DNA of 64,000 nt from Ischnura elegans (GCF_921293095.1 NC_060257.1:91439449-91503448), one strand, 5' to 3'. Counted from the first letter of the stretch, positions 32,643 to 44,834 are shown. The notes: a model not told the origin generated them from the sequence alone. Program-made: numbers and translations.

Positions 32643-35600
32643 GAGGTCAATCAATTGAATGTAAGGAGAATGTGATCCCAGCGAGGTACGGCATAACGAT
32701 TATGATATCGCACAGTAAATACCTTAGTTTAAAAAGTTTATAATTCAGTATAAATTTAATGCGAGGCATTAAATGAAAAGTTTATTAAGTTATGCATTAA
32801 AAGAGAAATTCCGCGTGGTCGAAATTCCTTATACTTGTGCAAGTTTAACACCGAAAACTGAAAATTGAAATCTGATGTATATTATTTAAACTACTTATAG
32901 TTATTAAAATACTAAAATATTTTTCCGAAATTCAGAGATTAAATTTAAAATTTTACACGTGTTTCTCAGCCTCTACGCTTGGGAATTCTTGTTAACGGGT
33001 TAAGCAGTAGACGCATAAATGGTATGAACTTCCAGAAATTGAGCAATTGAGAGGGCGAAATTACGTGCAAAGTTATTCCGAGTGTTTAAAAAGACGTGTA
33101 CTTATATAAATGTTAGTGTAAGACAAATACCACTCGTTTGAAAGTCTTAGCTTTTTGCGGATCGATCTATTTTTTCGGACCCAATTAACTGGAGAAAATT
33201 TGAGGGAATTTCTCAATTTGATTTCATTTTTGTAAATTTGTCGCGAATGCGTGGTTACGCCTAATATCCAGTTGCCGCCTAGTAATGTTGCTTCACAGCA
33301 TCATAAATTTGAAGACAAATCATTAATAATGTGTGGAGTCTCAGCTCCACCACACCAAAGACATTGATCTGAACTAAATGTTTTTTTCTGCTGTATAATC
33401 AAATGGTCAAGCGTATTGTAGCCTTGAAATTTTCGATTAAGTAAATAATACAGGTATGTTTCAAATGGAGAATCTTAAATTTTAATGTTTTCCTAGTAAC
33501 AGCATTCGGTTAGAACGAAGTAGCTGGAAAATTCTGTGTTGAATTTGCCTTCACCAACACTCACGGCGTTCAATATGTACAAAATGGTTCATTTAGAGGA
33601 GGTGAAACCGAATATTTTTTGTTGACACTTCTTTGCCGGGGGCGAAATTGAGCGTTCGAGGGGAAAAAGCAATTGATTGGCATTGAAAGATGGGAGATTT
33701 AATCGAAAGTTTTAGTTCATTTTGGGATGGATAGGTGGCTCTGAGGTAGGAGGGAAACGCGAAGACGACAAAACCATCGATTAGTGACGTGGCCTCGAGT
33801 GATTAATGAGAGTTCCCTCTGCCGCGTGATGCTTTCGTGAGTGCAAGTGTTAATCTCCATTCATGTTGATTGATTGTCAATGTTTACCAACTCCCCTCCC
33901 CTGATAACAGTTTATTTCCAAATAAAATTAAGTTTCATTCTCATCATATGCCTTGCATGCCCATCTTGCGTTCCTTCTCATAGTTGACTATTTAACTGCA
34001 AAACTTATGAGTTGAAAAAAAAACGTTTGCCCTGTCAGTTTTTGAACCAGGGTTGAAGATATAATTATACAACATTTTCCCTTAAAATTCATGAAGGCCC
34101 AGGAAGGAAAGATTCACCTGTTAATTCGTAAACTGCCTCGTAGGATAAGTGGTAGTTGATACACCAAATATGTACCTTCAGAGTGCCCCTGAGAACGTCG
34201 TCTTAAATTTTCACTCTATTTCTAGGTCCAATAAAAACTATAAATTAAGAGGGATCTTTCGCCTTAAGGAAAAGTGTAGGAATTCTTTTCCCCCTGATTA
34301 CAATTACGTATTTCAATAAATACCAGGTGGGACTCATTACGTGTATCTTCTTCTCTTTATTTTATTTTGTGGTCCGGGTCAAATCTTGCAACTCAATTTT
34401 AAACCACATTCCGATTAGCTATCGAGCTGAATTTTTCAGGATAGCTCAGAACCATATGGCAATGCAATATTCTAAAGCTTTTATTATGAGTTTAATTGTA
34501 TCTCGATTGTTATTTAGAATATATAAAATGAATTATAAAGACATGTTCAAAAAGTCCGCCAAAACCCGATGGCGGCGCTGCGATCATAAAAAAGGAATAA
34601 AAATGATAGTGTCATAACAACAAGTTGTTTTTTTGCACCAAAGCTAATTAAAAAATTGATTTAACAAAAATTTGATAGCAAAAGAAGAAGCGCAAAAAAG
34701 GGAGGATAGATTAGGTAGGACATTTGCAATTTAATTTTAGAAAAGTCAAATTCTTCATTGTTTGTGTACAAAAGAGCCATTCCACGATGAAAAGTTTTAT
34801 AATTCTTTATAGTTCAGGTTTAAAACGTTATTTTCTATGAAATTTAATTTCATTTTGTACTTTGTTCTTCTCTTTTTTAACAGCTAATTTCTTTTCAACC
34901 CTCGTGACATGAGGCACCTTGCGTATGTAAGTAGATGTTGATCAAAGACGTGTGGCGGAAGTTGTTTGATCAACAGCCGTCGACCTTTCAGGGAATACGG
35001 AAAAAAGATAAAAAATATTTTAGCGCAAGTCGTGAGTGTTTTGACTACCAGACTTCCGCGTGGCATTCATTTAAGTCTTTTATTGTTCGGGATCAAAATC
35101 TCATTGCTATACGTGTGCGCTCGGCGAAATTCTTCTATCCTCAGATTATCGTTTCTTTCGGACCGGAAATTATATTGGAGATGTAAAATGATGTTCTCCT
35201 TAGCGCTCTCAAAGATTTTTATTCTTCTTCGCTCAAGTTATCCAAGTATGCTACCGCGTATTGGAAGAGGAAGTCCTAATTTGAGTTACAGACAAATGAA
35301 ATGATTTGTCAAATTTTCCGAAGTTTTTGTGCTCTACTGTTTGACTCAGCGGTTTGGCATTGGCTAGACGTCAGCTATTTCCAAATGAATGCTCTTATTT
35401 TTACGACTAAGAATGTGACTTTATCAATCTCATATTACTCTCACATATTAGTACCTCCATTCATTTAGACCAATCTGATCATTTTGTAGGGAATGAAGGA
35501 TCCCAAATCAGTTTCGTACTTCAAGGTAATGGGCTTATGAATTAGAGATTTCATGACTGCGGAGCGTTTTATGTGGTATTATTTTGTTCTCTTTGAGGAA

Positions 35601-35842
35601 ACTGTCCGTATAATTTCCATTCATTAAACCTAAGGTGCCATAGCAAGTATATTTGAAATTAATCACGCTACTTAGATTTTAAATGTGTATTTAAAAAGAA
35701 TGTCTGCAATATTTTTAGCTTTTTAGTTTTTTCTTTAAAAAATCATCTATATTTCCATTTTTTACTTTCTTGAAGATGACTGAATGTTTGGTGTATATAT
35801 CCTAGTAACATATTTTTGCAAAAAGTTGGGACAAATCACAAA
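32643..35842. other. non-coding interval
   Basis: Three kilobases of AT-rich sequence with no recognisable exon or element. Frames up to 112 codons (34966-35304) lack any familiar motif. Confidence 0.45.
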
Positions 35843-36045
35843 GCAACATAAGACATGGTCTAATGAAAACTATCGTTGAAGCACTTCTGCAAGAGAAGAA
35901 TGGCAAGGATGTATCTCTGATGAGAGATAATGAAGGATACAGTTGGGAAGAATTTTGTTAATGTTGAAAGATTAGTCGAAAGAAAATTGAGTGTAGATCC
36001 GCCTCATATCAGTCTTCGAATTTACGACTGATGATGATACGGTTT
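35843..36045 (+). pseudogene. LINE C-terminal fragment
   Basis: The translation NIRHGLMKTIVEALLQEKNG resembles the RHDxLxKxIVEGxVEGKxG segment near the end of many arthropod LINE ORF2 proteins. Further on, SASYQSSNLRL corresponds to the AASNQS ending. Frames are interrupted between the two. The fragment is short and old. Confidence 0.5.
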
Positions 36046-37209
36046 TCATGTTACGGGTCATGTATTTTTGAGTAAATGTGATGCGATGATAAATATTGGC
36101 TCTTTCTTTTGAGATAGATACGGAAATTTGCACTCAGTCAACCAAGCGCAGTAGTAGCATCGCGCGGAAACGAGATTGTGTATCATCAAATCAGCTCCCT
36201 TCGATGCAAATTTAAACACAGACAATGGCAATCCTGGTCAGTACCCTACATGAGAATATAACGGAAGGAGGATCTTTACTTTTTATTCTTTGACGATTTA
36301 TTTGCGATGAATCAGTCATGAATTGGATGAGGGATTGTATAAACTGAATGGATCCCGTGCTATCTGATTGCGATTCCACAATAATTCTACTCAATCAAGA
36401 GGAGCGGTGAAATATTATGCTTATCATTGCAATACATGCCGTAAACTCTCCCAACCATAACGTGTACTAGGTAGTTATTTGCAACAAGTTTATCAATACG
36501 GAAGATCGCTATTTTCCTATTGTTCCGGCCTTCGCCGCGTTATCAAAGTGGCGTTAGATATTAATCATTTGTTGGACGATGCATCCATTCGGACGTTGAC
36601 GTCAAGCGTGAATTGTCGGACACCTGGGGATACGGGGGAGTGAGGAAATACGTCCTTTGTTAGCAGGTGGGACACCCGGCCATTGTTCGTGATGTCAAGA
36701 CGACAAAGCAAGATATATCACTAGCGTTGTCTAGTGCACGAGAATAGTGTTCCATCGGTGGGAATATTAACTGCTGGTACTCATAGGCCGAGGTTTTGCA
36801 ACAGAGGCACATAGTCAGAAACTTGCACAGGGAGTAGCTTTCGCTATGTTCGTGCTACCTACGCTGCTATTTTGATAACAATCCGCACGCATCGAAAAAC
36901 CAAACATAAATTCATTAAATCAGCTATACCTTAACTTGGAATAATGATGAAATTAAAATTCGTCGTCGGTTATTGTAGACATGATTAAAAGTAGCTATAT
37001 CAAAAAACGGAGTATCAAAAGGCTAGCGCCCTGGGGCTACTGTAAAAAATTCGGTGGGGAAGGTAAATCCCCTGTAGCACCCCACCTTTCCCACGTATGT
37101 GACTGTGTCGTTCAACAGCTTCCAAGCCGTGCCCCAATGTGTTCCGAAGGTTTTCGTTCATGATGTGTTCAAATCATGACGTTTCTCTTGCTTTTCGTTG
37201 GATTTGTGT
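36046..37209. other. non-coding interval
   Basis: Nothing recognisable. A mildly GC-rich stretch at 36520-36680 has no exon signals. Confidence 0.4.
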
Positions 37210-37224
37210 CCAGCAGATGGCACC
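37210..37224 (+). promoter_or_regulatory. candidate CTCF binding site
   Basis: CCAGCAGATGGCACC matches the conserved CTCF consensus CCASYAGRKGGCRS at every scored position. CTCF binds such sites as an insulator or loop anchor in many animals. A single motif match can arise by chance, so occupancy is unproven. Confidence 0.45.
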
Positions 37225-37775
37225 CCGTGCGTTTGGATGTTTCAATTCATACTCTCTTTTGGTTTTCCACCCAAAATTTGGCCACCCAAAATTTGACCGC
37301 ACAAAACCATGCTCCCTAATGCCTAACGAGCTGGAACACGGATTCGTTGTAAAAAGTTCTTCAAGAAACTAACGCCATCGATTGAGAAAATTTGAAATAT
37401 TTTCCGCTGGGAAATTTTTTAATTAATTAGACCAAGATGGGGCAAAATTTTCAGGATGAAGACCCGCAAACTCCTCATTTGAAGGAGTCGGGGAAAAGGA
37501 GTGCCGATCAATATTTTTGTAAAAATTATAGCTATTGGCGCAATTTGCTGTGAATTTGAATTTATGCATTTATTATTTACTGTTGCAAAATTTGCTAAGA
37601 ATCGCACTAATGTTCTTCTGGATGTGACTTTCATTTCATTTTCAAGAAATACTAAGGCAAAAGAGATCAAGCAAATAGACAATCTGGAGTATTATGGATT
37701 GGAGTTGAGAAATACTATTGGTTCTGATGGATGAATCTTCGGTTCAAATTTTATTTATCAGCCGTTAACGTGACG
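37225..37775. other. non-coding interval
   Basis: A short direct repeat, CACCCAAAATTTGGC then CACCCAAAATTTGAC, occurs at about 37268-37300. Otherwise nothing. Confidence 0.45.
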
Positions 37776-38151
37776 CAGCGACGGATCTATGGAGGGGACT
37801 AAGGGGGCCTTAGCCAATAACTTTCAAGCCCCCCCCCCCCGAATGGGTCGAAACTTACACTAGAAAAAATTGAAAATTTACGAGCTTGCCACTTTGAATA
37901 AAAGTGTTTAGTTATGATTTTTTCGATGTATTCATTGACTTTAACGAATTGAAATACAAATCAGTTCTAAAGTTAGGGCCTATTTTACACGCTTTGGGTT
38001 TGTTTCAATCCAGTGTCAGATCATATCCAGAGAGGGGGTTATATCCAATTCACACTAGATAGGATGTTAATTTTGTTTGGACCCCCATAACTGCTGGGAG
38101 CAAACCCCACAACTCCCCCCCCCCCTTGTCCCTATCCTGGATCCGCCACTG
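37776..38151. mobile_element. 376-bp hAT-like MITE
   Basis: The left end CAGCGACGGATC and the right end, reverse complemented, CAGTGGCGGATCCAGG, belong to the terminus also seen at 26331-26491. The flanks ACGTGACG and ACATGAAG agree at 6 of 8 positions, as an aged 8-bp target duplication would. G-, CCCC- and C-rich runs sit inside each end. No transposase. Confidence 0.75.
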
Positions 38152-38674
38152 ACATGAAGTGAAATATTATCTGATGATGAAAGTGAAGTTCGTGTTGTAG
38201 CAAATTATTTTGATCGATAAGATAACTTTCATAAAAGTACTGCGATTGTGAGGTTTCTCTTAATAAGTACACTATGATTAAGCAACAGCCCAAATTCAGC
38301 TGCGTTTTTTGTTTTACGGCTCAAATTGGTAGGTTTGGAGCGTCTATCGACGCAAAATCTCAATTTTTTTCTCATTTAAAGTTGGAAGTTAACATTTCAT
38401 CTAATCCTTTCGGATTATAATTGTTACCTGGTTAGTAAGCTAAGCTAAGAAAAATAAATGTATTTAAATTATATTTGTCATCTGGTTAATATACCGAAAA
38501 TAGAAATTTATTTAGTTTGAAATTCAACCAAAACCTGGAAAGGCGTAATACAAAATAGAAACTCATTGATCCCTGAGGCTTAATTCTAGCCCTGTTACTG
38601 AGCCAAGTGCTTATTCGTACTGTTATGATAAGGAGTTGGCCTGATGGAATCTCCCGGTTCGTGGGATGTCGGTG

Positions 38675-38720
38675 TATAAATACTCCATAGTGGGATGCCG
38701 TGTTATCCTCATCATTCAGT
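38675..38720 (+). promoter_or_regulatory. candidate TATA/initiator core promoter
   Basis: TATAAATA at 38675-38682 is followed by TCATTCAGT at 38712-38720, which contains two initiator-like words (TCATTC and TCAGT). The spacing to the initiator A is 39-43 bp, longer than the usual 30. TATA plus TCAGT is the common arthropod arrangement for strong regulated genes such as cuticle proteins, but no such protein follows. Confidence 0.35.
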
Positions 38721-38779
38721 GATCGCTATCTAAACAAAATCATCGTCCAAAGATTCGCCACCCGAACTTGCGTGCCTAA

Positions 38780-38857
38780 ATGCCATCAACAAATCGATTT
38801 TCGACAAACGCCTCCGATAGCGCCTCGAGTGTCAACATGACCGACATCCATAAATAA
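38780..38857 (+). CDS. candidate 25-codon small ORF downstream of the core promoter
   Basis: The first ATG after the candidate initiator opens a frame encoding MPSTNRFSTNASDSASSVNM and five more residues, rich in Ser, Thr and Asn, ending at TAA. There is no signal peptide and I recognise no family. It may be an upstream ORF, a true microprotein or chance. Its position about 60 bp past a TATA/initiator pair is the only reason to list it. Confidence 0.15.
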   Translation: MPSTNRFSTNASDSASSVNMTDIHK

Positions 38858-40090
38858 CATTTCCGAAACGCTATCTCCGCCGATCGTAAATCATGTTTCT
38901 CATTTTCAAGAGCTCCTTTTAAACGGATAAATATCTCCAAAGGATATACATCCTCTGCTTATATGTAACCTTACCAAATAGTAGTATACAGAATCTATTC
39001 ATCTACCGTTTACGTTCTCAAATATCCGTTAACATCTCACTCCTATCCTCTGCTTCTAATTTATTATTTTCCTTTTATAATTTGTAGTTCATGCAAAGTG
39101 TAAACACAGTACAATCGGTGATCACCCTCGAAACCTCTCGTTAAATATTTCGGTAAAAATGGAGCTCACTCCAATTTAACTGTGGAAATTTGGAGTTTTT
39201 ATATTCATGATATATGGTGTATTCATGATAATTCATGGTCTGTTCTTTTCCCACGTGCAGCTACCCTAAATGAACTCTATAAATAATAATTATTCATCCT
39301 CATCTCCTGATTGTAAATACGCCAGCCAAATTTACGGGGCGTATAAAAGCTCATGAATCGATTTCCCTTTCTTATAATTACAGCGTCCCTCATATACATA
39401 AGATAATTTGTGCTATCACTCAAATGAGATGAAAACTTGATTGATTCAGGCAGCCTGAGTCAGCATTAAAATGTCCACAGAAAAGTCAGCAAGTGGCACG
39501 TAATGTGTAAATTATGCTGAAAAGTATAGCAGTGCAAAGCATACCACCTCTCACTAGACACGAAATTTGCATTACACAATGCATGCTATGCATTTTACCT
39601 CTTTTGTTATTTGAGGGATAACTGTTTATTCTTAAGAAACGAGAAATTAGCCACTCTGTATGAGGTTGAAGAACGCAGATCTGCTGCATTGAAGTTCAGC
39701 TGATCCTTTTTCTGGTATGTTTTACTTGTTTTCGTTGCATTTTTTAAATTTATTATTAATTGTAATCTGTTCTTCGCTTCCTGAGAGTAATCCTTACTTT
39801 CCCGTCGTGACTGTACCGAAGAACATAGTGTGATCTGACATATTCCCACTCGCGTGACTCTGTCAAAGTACCAACTTTAAGCAGTGTGTTAAACTTGTAT
39901 TTTAAGGAATCACTGCATAGGCCCTCCTGCATGAAACTCGAAGGAAGTTTTCAAAAGGTTTTACGAAAAGTAATTGTACTTCTAACTCTTTATTTTTTAC
40001 AATTTATTCCCATACAACCGAAAACAGAACATGTTCGACTTTTATATCGGGGTTTTCAACAAGGTAACAATTTCACGTGAATGAACAACC
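38858..40090. other. non-coding interval with an isolated TATA box
   Basis: TATAAAAG at 39342-39349 (+) is a good TATA match, but no downstream coding start with support was found. The rest is AT-rich. Confidence 0.4.
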
Positions 40091-40094
40091 ATGT

Positions 40095-40175
40095 CCTGGA
40101 TAATGGCAACATACTCAGGCGGGAATCGAACCCGTGATCTAAGTTTGGCGACCCGCGACCGACATTCTTGGAAAC
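40095..40175 (-). repeat. tRNA-derived SINE fragment
   Basis: On the minus strand, GATCACGGGTTCGATTCCCG is a near-perfect B-box arm (GGTTCGATTCC). Preceding sequence does not fold into the rest of a tRNA, and following sequence is repeat-like (GCCTGAGTATGTTGCC). A SINE head is more likely than a tRNA gene. Confidence 0.55.
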
Positions 40176-40179
40176 AGTT

Positions 40180-40225
40180 ACTTTTTGAAATCAAACCTAA
40201 CTTATAATTGTAACTTATACTTCAA
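40180..40225. repeat. palindromic AAGTAAC-type repeat
   Basis: TACTTTTTGAA and its exact complement TTCAAAAAGTA flank an AT-rich centre containing TAACTTATAATTGTAACTTA. This has the look of a small foldback or transposon-end remnant. Confidence 0.5.
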
Positions 40226-40529
40226 AAAGTAGCGGGAAATGAGTCTAGTTACTTTTCTTTTGGTGCTACTATCATCTCTGCTTATTTAGTAGTCCACCCT
40301 GTTGCCGAATCTATCATTCAGAATTGACCGTGACCCCAGCGTGTATCAACCTTGATATTTTAAACCCCAACGGCCACCTATAAGGCATTCTTTTTGCTCC
40401 GCGCGTGAATATATCGTGATTTTCCCGTTTCTTCTTCTCCTAAAAATGGTTTCGCCTGTAACCCCGCCGCATTCCCTTCAACAATCACTTCCAAACTTCT
40501 GCCATGTCGGAATTCTGGTGCTTAAGTGT

Positions 40530-40675
40530 TCTGCATTGGTTGGAGGCGTTTGAGTGACGGCCACGTTCAAATGTGTTGCGTGAAAGAATACTAGCGGGGT
40601 GGGGGAATACGCTTGGAGAAGATGGGGAAGCATCTGCGCATGCGCGTCGCAAACGGTGGCTGGAACGAAGTAAGT
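40530..40675 (+). promoter_or_regulatory. candidate NRF-1-type promoter with 5' splice donor
   Basis: TGCGCATGCGCG at 40635-40646 is a perfect palindromic NRF-1 site (the fly orthologue is erect wing), typical of CpG promoters. About 25 bp on, GGAACGAA|GTAAGTG gives a strong donor at 40670. A short untranslated first exon is plausible. No coding start is visible. Confidence 0.35.
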
Positions 40676-41429
40676 GTTACATTATTTTTCCCCCTGGCAT
40701 TTCATTTCAGACGAGTTAATTGTCTGTTGGAAAATAAATAATGCTCTGACGGATGTTTCGGTCGTTCAATTTCAGGGAACGTACAAAGCGCGGAAAACCC
40801 GCCTCGTCTCAAAAAAATATGTGGATAAATTGAATACAATTACAGTTTTGTAGCGGTGTCTTTAATATATACTTTTAATGAATTCATTCTCATTGCTTAG
40901 AATACACATTCCTTATGTACGTGATTGAAGATAGGATATGTCCAGTATTTGATAAATATTTTGTTAGAAATGTACACAATGCAGAAACTGGAACCTAGAA
41001 AGCATGAGGTTCATTTAATATGTCTGCATAATATTATGAATATTTTGAACGACTAAAAAAATTATTGGATTCATTAACTTTTATGAGCCTAAGAGACGCT
41101 GCAGGACTGTTTTTGGGGAAACGCTGTAAAACGAAATACAATGAAATCTCTCCTCTTACTAGGATTTACAATCGAGACAATTTGTACTCTTGAAATTGGA
41201 CACGGATTTAATCATATTAGGTATGAATAAATGAAGTGTGTGAGGACATCATGAAAATGAAGGATCTCAGTATATTCTATGCTACTATAATGATTTTTAT
41301 GTGTGATGTATTTATGTTCTGTCCTCTTATTCATTAGTAATTATGTTTTGCATTCGCATATACAAATCGCAAATACATTCCCTGTAGTTCTATCATTTAT
41401 AAATACTACCCCAAAGGTACGTGCATAGG
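40676..41429. other. non-coding interval
   Basis: Nothing recognisable. Confidence 0.45.
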
Positions 41430-41760
41430 AGATGTTATGGATGCGATGCGCGTGGCGGCCATGACGCTGGCAACCGGATGTTTACCCGTAGGCATCCTTC
41501 CCAACCGCTTCCGTCAACAAACAAGGCCATATTGATCAGCAGCATCGATTTCGTCGCGATGGAGCAATTTGGACGAATGGCTATTTGCTCGAAGCTCGTC
41601 ATCTGGCGTCCCTTATTTGCCCAACTCTCCCTTCCCGGCATGCACTTTTCAAGCACGTTTCATTTTACTCCTCGCGAGGGCGATGACACGAAAAAAAGCC
41701 AATATTCTATCAGGGACTATTCGCAGGGGAACTTATTTTCACCTGCCGAGATATCTCCAA
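41430..41760. promoter_or_regulatory. GC-richer patch
   Basis: This 330-bp patch is clearly richer in GC and CpG than its flanks. It holds overlapping open frames on both strands (116, 73 and 65 codons), none with a recognised domain. It may be conserved non-coding DNA or part of an unrecognised exon. Confidence 0.2.
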
Positions 41761-42299
41761 ACTTGAAGTAAAAGTGATCATTAGAGATTAATGCGTCAAG
41801 TCAAAACTCAACGTATTTGCATCTCCATGTCAATTAATCATTTTTAAATCCTATATTTCAACCCAAATAAAATTTTATAGCAATTCACACAACTATTCTT
41901 TTGAATTCTACACGTATTTTTAAAGGACTTTCCCTCTTTGTGCCCGAATGGCAAAGGCAGAATTTATATCTTGTAGTTGATTTTTTTTATTTTTTACAAT
42001 TTAGTGACATTTTAGACGTATTGTTCTTTAATATTTATTTATTTTTTTTCATTTTTTTTCTTCTATAAAATATGTATTCGGGGACTACCTCTTCACAGGA
42101 AAATTTAGTGAAAGCATTTTGGATATCACCTTAAAATAAATCTATTCATTGCAGATAATTTCTTTGAGTGAAAACTGAACGTATTTACCTAAATCATAGT
42201 ATGCTAATCGAGTAACGCTTTTTAAATCCTATCGTCCAAAGCAGAGATTGACAACATTGAACGCGATTATTCATTTGGTAATATCCTATATTTTTAACG

Positions 42300-42670
42300 G
42301 ACATCTTACTACTGGAATGGCTGAGGAAGGATTTATGTTCACCTTATGTTGGTATCGCATGGTATATGGAGTAGGCGACCGGCAGCTGAGATCATTTGCG
42401 CCGTAAAGTAGGACGGGTCGTGAGAAGCCCACCTTTGGCATTAGCTTGCCCTTAACGAAAGGCACCAAGAGGGACACGGCTCAACGTCCCTTCCGACGGA
42501 CGGAGTTGTGTACTTGAAATGTCCTCCATATAGCACTCAAGCAGGGATATGACAGTCTCTGAAAAATCTGCGCCACCGCTGGGATTTGAACTGGAGCCCA
42601 CGGGGTGGGAAGCCAACATTCCAGGCATAACACCAATCCGAGCCCCATTAGCTGTCCAAGGGTATCTTTT
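42300..42670 (-). repeat. SINE, fuller copy of the 10.2-kb family
   Basis: On the minus strand a B-box-like CCAGTTCAAATCCCAGCGGT is followed by GGCGCAGA. Then come ACTCCGTCCGTCGGAAGGGA, GTTGAGCCGTGTCCCTCTTG and GTGCCTTTCGTTAAG. These match 10200-10350 in order. The 5' end near 42665 (TTGGACAGCTAATGGGGCTC) may be the A-box region. No target duplication was identified with confidence. Confidence 0.65.
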
Positions 42671-43980
42671 AAATTTAGCAACATTTTTTTATCGTGATTT
42701 ATTACTCAGGTACTTCATTGTAAAGCTACTTATCTTCCTTAAAAAACTAGTTAAATGCCGGATTGATGTGTTCTCTATGCTGAAATACCTTCAAAAAGGA
42801 TCATATAATCAAAATTATCCATGAATTTAAGGAATTTTAGAGTCATTGCTAAGAATATTAGGAAATATGTATTTACCTGTATATTCTGAAATTTATAGCA
42901 GTGATATTAAACTGCTCATTCTTTGGATGATAGATGTGATTTCAGCGTCTGTGTCTAAATTCCTTTCGCAATGGAAAATATAAAAATCAGAGTTTACACC
43001 GGTCTGGTAAATCAGGAAGTCAAGGAAATTTCAGGGAAATCGGAATCTGGTCAGAGGTAAGAATGTAAGGGGCAGCATGAAAGATGAAAAGTGTACCAAC
43101 ACGCGCATCAATTCCTGAAAGCGTTGCTGCTTTCGAGCGATGAGGTGGAAATCTATTTTGTCACGTTTCAGAATAAGAGAGAGAAGAAGAGAAAGGCGAG
43201 GTCCATATCAGGGACTATCCAATAGCGCTAAGCGAGCAAGATGAGAATTACATGTGAATTAGTGCAAACAATTATGAGATTATAGCCATAGTGGAAAGTT
43301 AGACATAAGTTCCGTTTTTGATGATTTGCCTAATGTTAGACAATCTCATATATTTAAGCAAATACTGCTTAGTTTTAATTATTTTTTTAATTTTCGACTT
43401 GAAAACATCACACCTCAAGAATTAACAAATTGTATTTCACAATGTAATTTGCTACATTTTTTGCTTAAAACCCTCGTGATAGAAAACTTATTCATAGATA
43501 TCAAGACAGGAAAATTTATTTAAAAAACGCGGAATGGAAATCGTGGAAATCGAAAATTGAGAGTTAGTTTGAACATTTATATTCTATAAGTTTATACCTA
43601 GATGCTCACAAGGCGGTATCTGGATTGCGCAACTTAGCAAGATCTTAAACTGCTTCTAAACTTTGTTCATAATCCTTACCTCTAACCCTAAATTTTTATA
43701 ATTAAACATCACTAGATATCATTACAAAGTGAAATTATTTTTATTTCGCTAATGGCAAGGTTTCACGTAGCAAAAAATTAAGTCATCAGTAATTTTCTTT
43801 TTATTAATTTATGAGTAATAACCTATTCATTTTATGCTGCGATCGCAGAAATCTTTCCGTTTAACAAACGCATTTTGCGATCACTGAGAAGTCAGCATCA
43901 TCTACTGAAAGAAATACTCTGGGATCTCTGGGATTCATTGCCAAGAAAATAAACTGCAGCGTGCTTTCTGCAAGACTTGA
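42671..43980. other. non-coding interval
   Basis: AT-rich with no recognisable feature. Confidence 0.45.
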
Positions 43981-43984
43981 TCAA

Positions 43985-44475
43985 AGCTGTAGGATCTGAT
44001 GCAGAGAATAAGGTACGATTTGTCTGACTTGACGTCCGGATTCCTTCCACAAAACAACCTCCTCCTTCCGCGCGTGAATTTCTGAAGACCCTCGTACCTT
44101 AGGGATGATATCTAATAATGGGGATCGCAGTTGAAGAGCACCGCAGGTAGCAGAAGGCAGCTTGAGTGTTAAAACACGCGAATAATACGGCTGTGCGAAG
44201 TCGGCGGAGCAGACATCGCGAATTTCTCTGATGACGCGCCGGCACGGCAAATTCACTGGAGCTCTAACGTCTTCGCTCCGTCAACACCCCAAGGACGAAT
44301 CTGTTTCGAAGGGATTTCGCAAGGAGAGTGGAAAGCACAAGGCAGTGGCTGTACGTCAGACACACTCCAGCGCGCACCAAACACAATATATATAGACTTC
44401 ATCGCGCGACATCAAACCGAGTTTAACAAAGCCTTTAGCGGGCGCAGGAGGGATTGGCGGTTTGGGGCGGGAAGG
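43985..44475 (-). promoter_or_regulatory. candidate minus-strand promoter and first exon
   Basis: Reading the minus strand, a GC box (complement of GGGGCGGG at 44464-44471), a CCAAT box (complement of ATTGG at 44453-44457) and CTATATATA (44387-44395) occur in the expected order. Transcription would start near 44360. About 260 bp later, CCCTAAG|GTACGAG at 44096-44108 is a fair splice donor. The intervening sequence is CpG-rich. The only in-frame open stretch lacks an ATG after an upstream TGA, so the exon would be untranslated or the frame is chance. The downstream gene is not visible. Confidence 0.45.
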
Positions 44476-44834
44476 CAGGAGTGCCTCAGGGTTGCGCACT
44501 GGGACCGCTCCGCTTCTGCAAAGTTAGTTAGCTCCCTCCTTGTATCTCTTTGATGCAATGCGTTTCACCAGTTTATCATTTCCCTCCTCTCTCCTCCCCA
44601 ACAAGAAGTTCCGGTTGAGTTGGGGCAAGGGGGGGTTTGTGGGTGTAAGAGTTGCCTCCGAGGAAGGGGTGGCTCAGGGTTTCGCGGTTGAGCGACGAAT
44701 ATATCTGTGCTCAGTCTCCTTTGTGTGCGAGTAGAGGTGAGTGTGGAGTCCAGCTGGAGACTGTGATAGCTAGTGGTTACATGTGAGAGAGGGATGAAAA
44801 ATATTCATTTCGAATTCGAAATCATCACCATTGG
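44476..44834. other. non-coding interval
   Basis: The sequence is purine- and G-rich (GGGGCAAGGGGGGG near 44620-44636). No feature was recognised. Confidence 0.4.

Noticed and set aside
39342..39349. TATAAAAG as a promoter
   Set aside because: No initiator or coding start with support lies downstream. A single TATA match is common in AT-rich DNA.
40095..40175. Possible tRNA gene on the minus strand
   Set aside because: Only the B-box arm is good. No acceptor stem or anticodon arm can be formed, so it is a SINE fragment.
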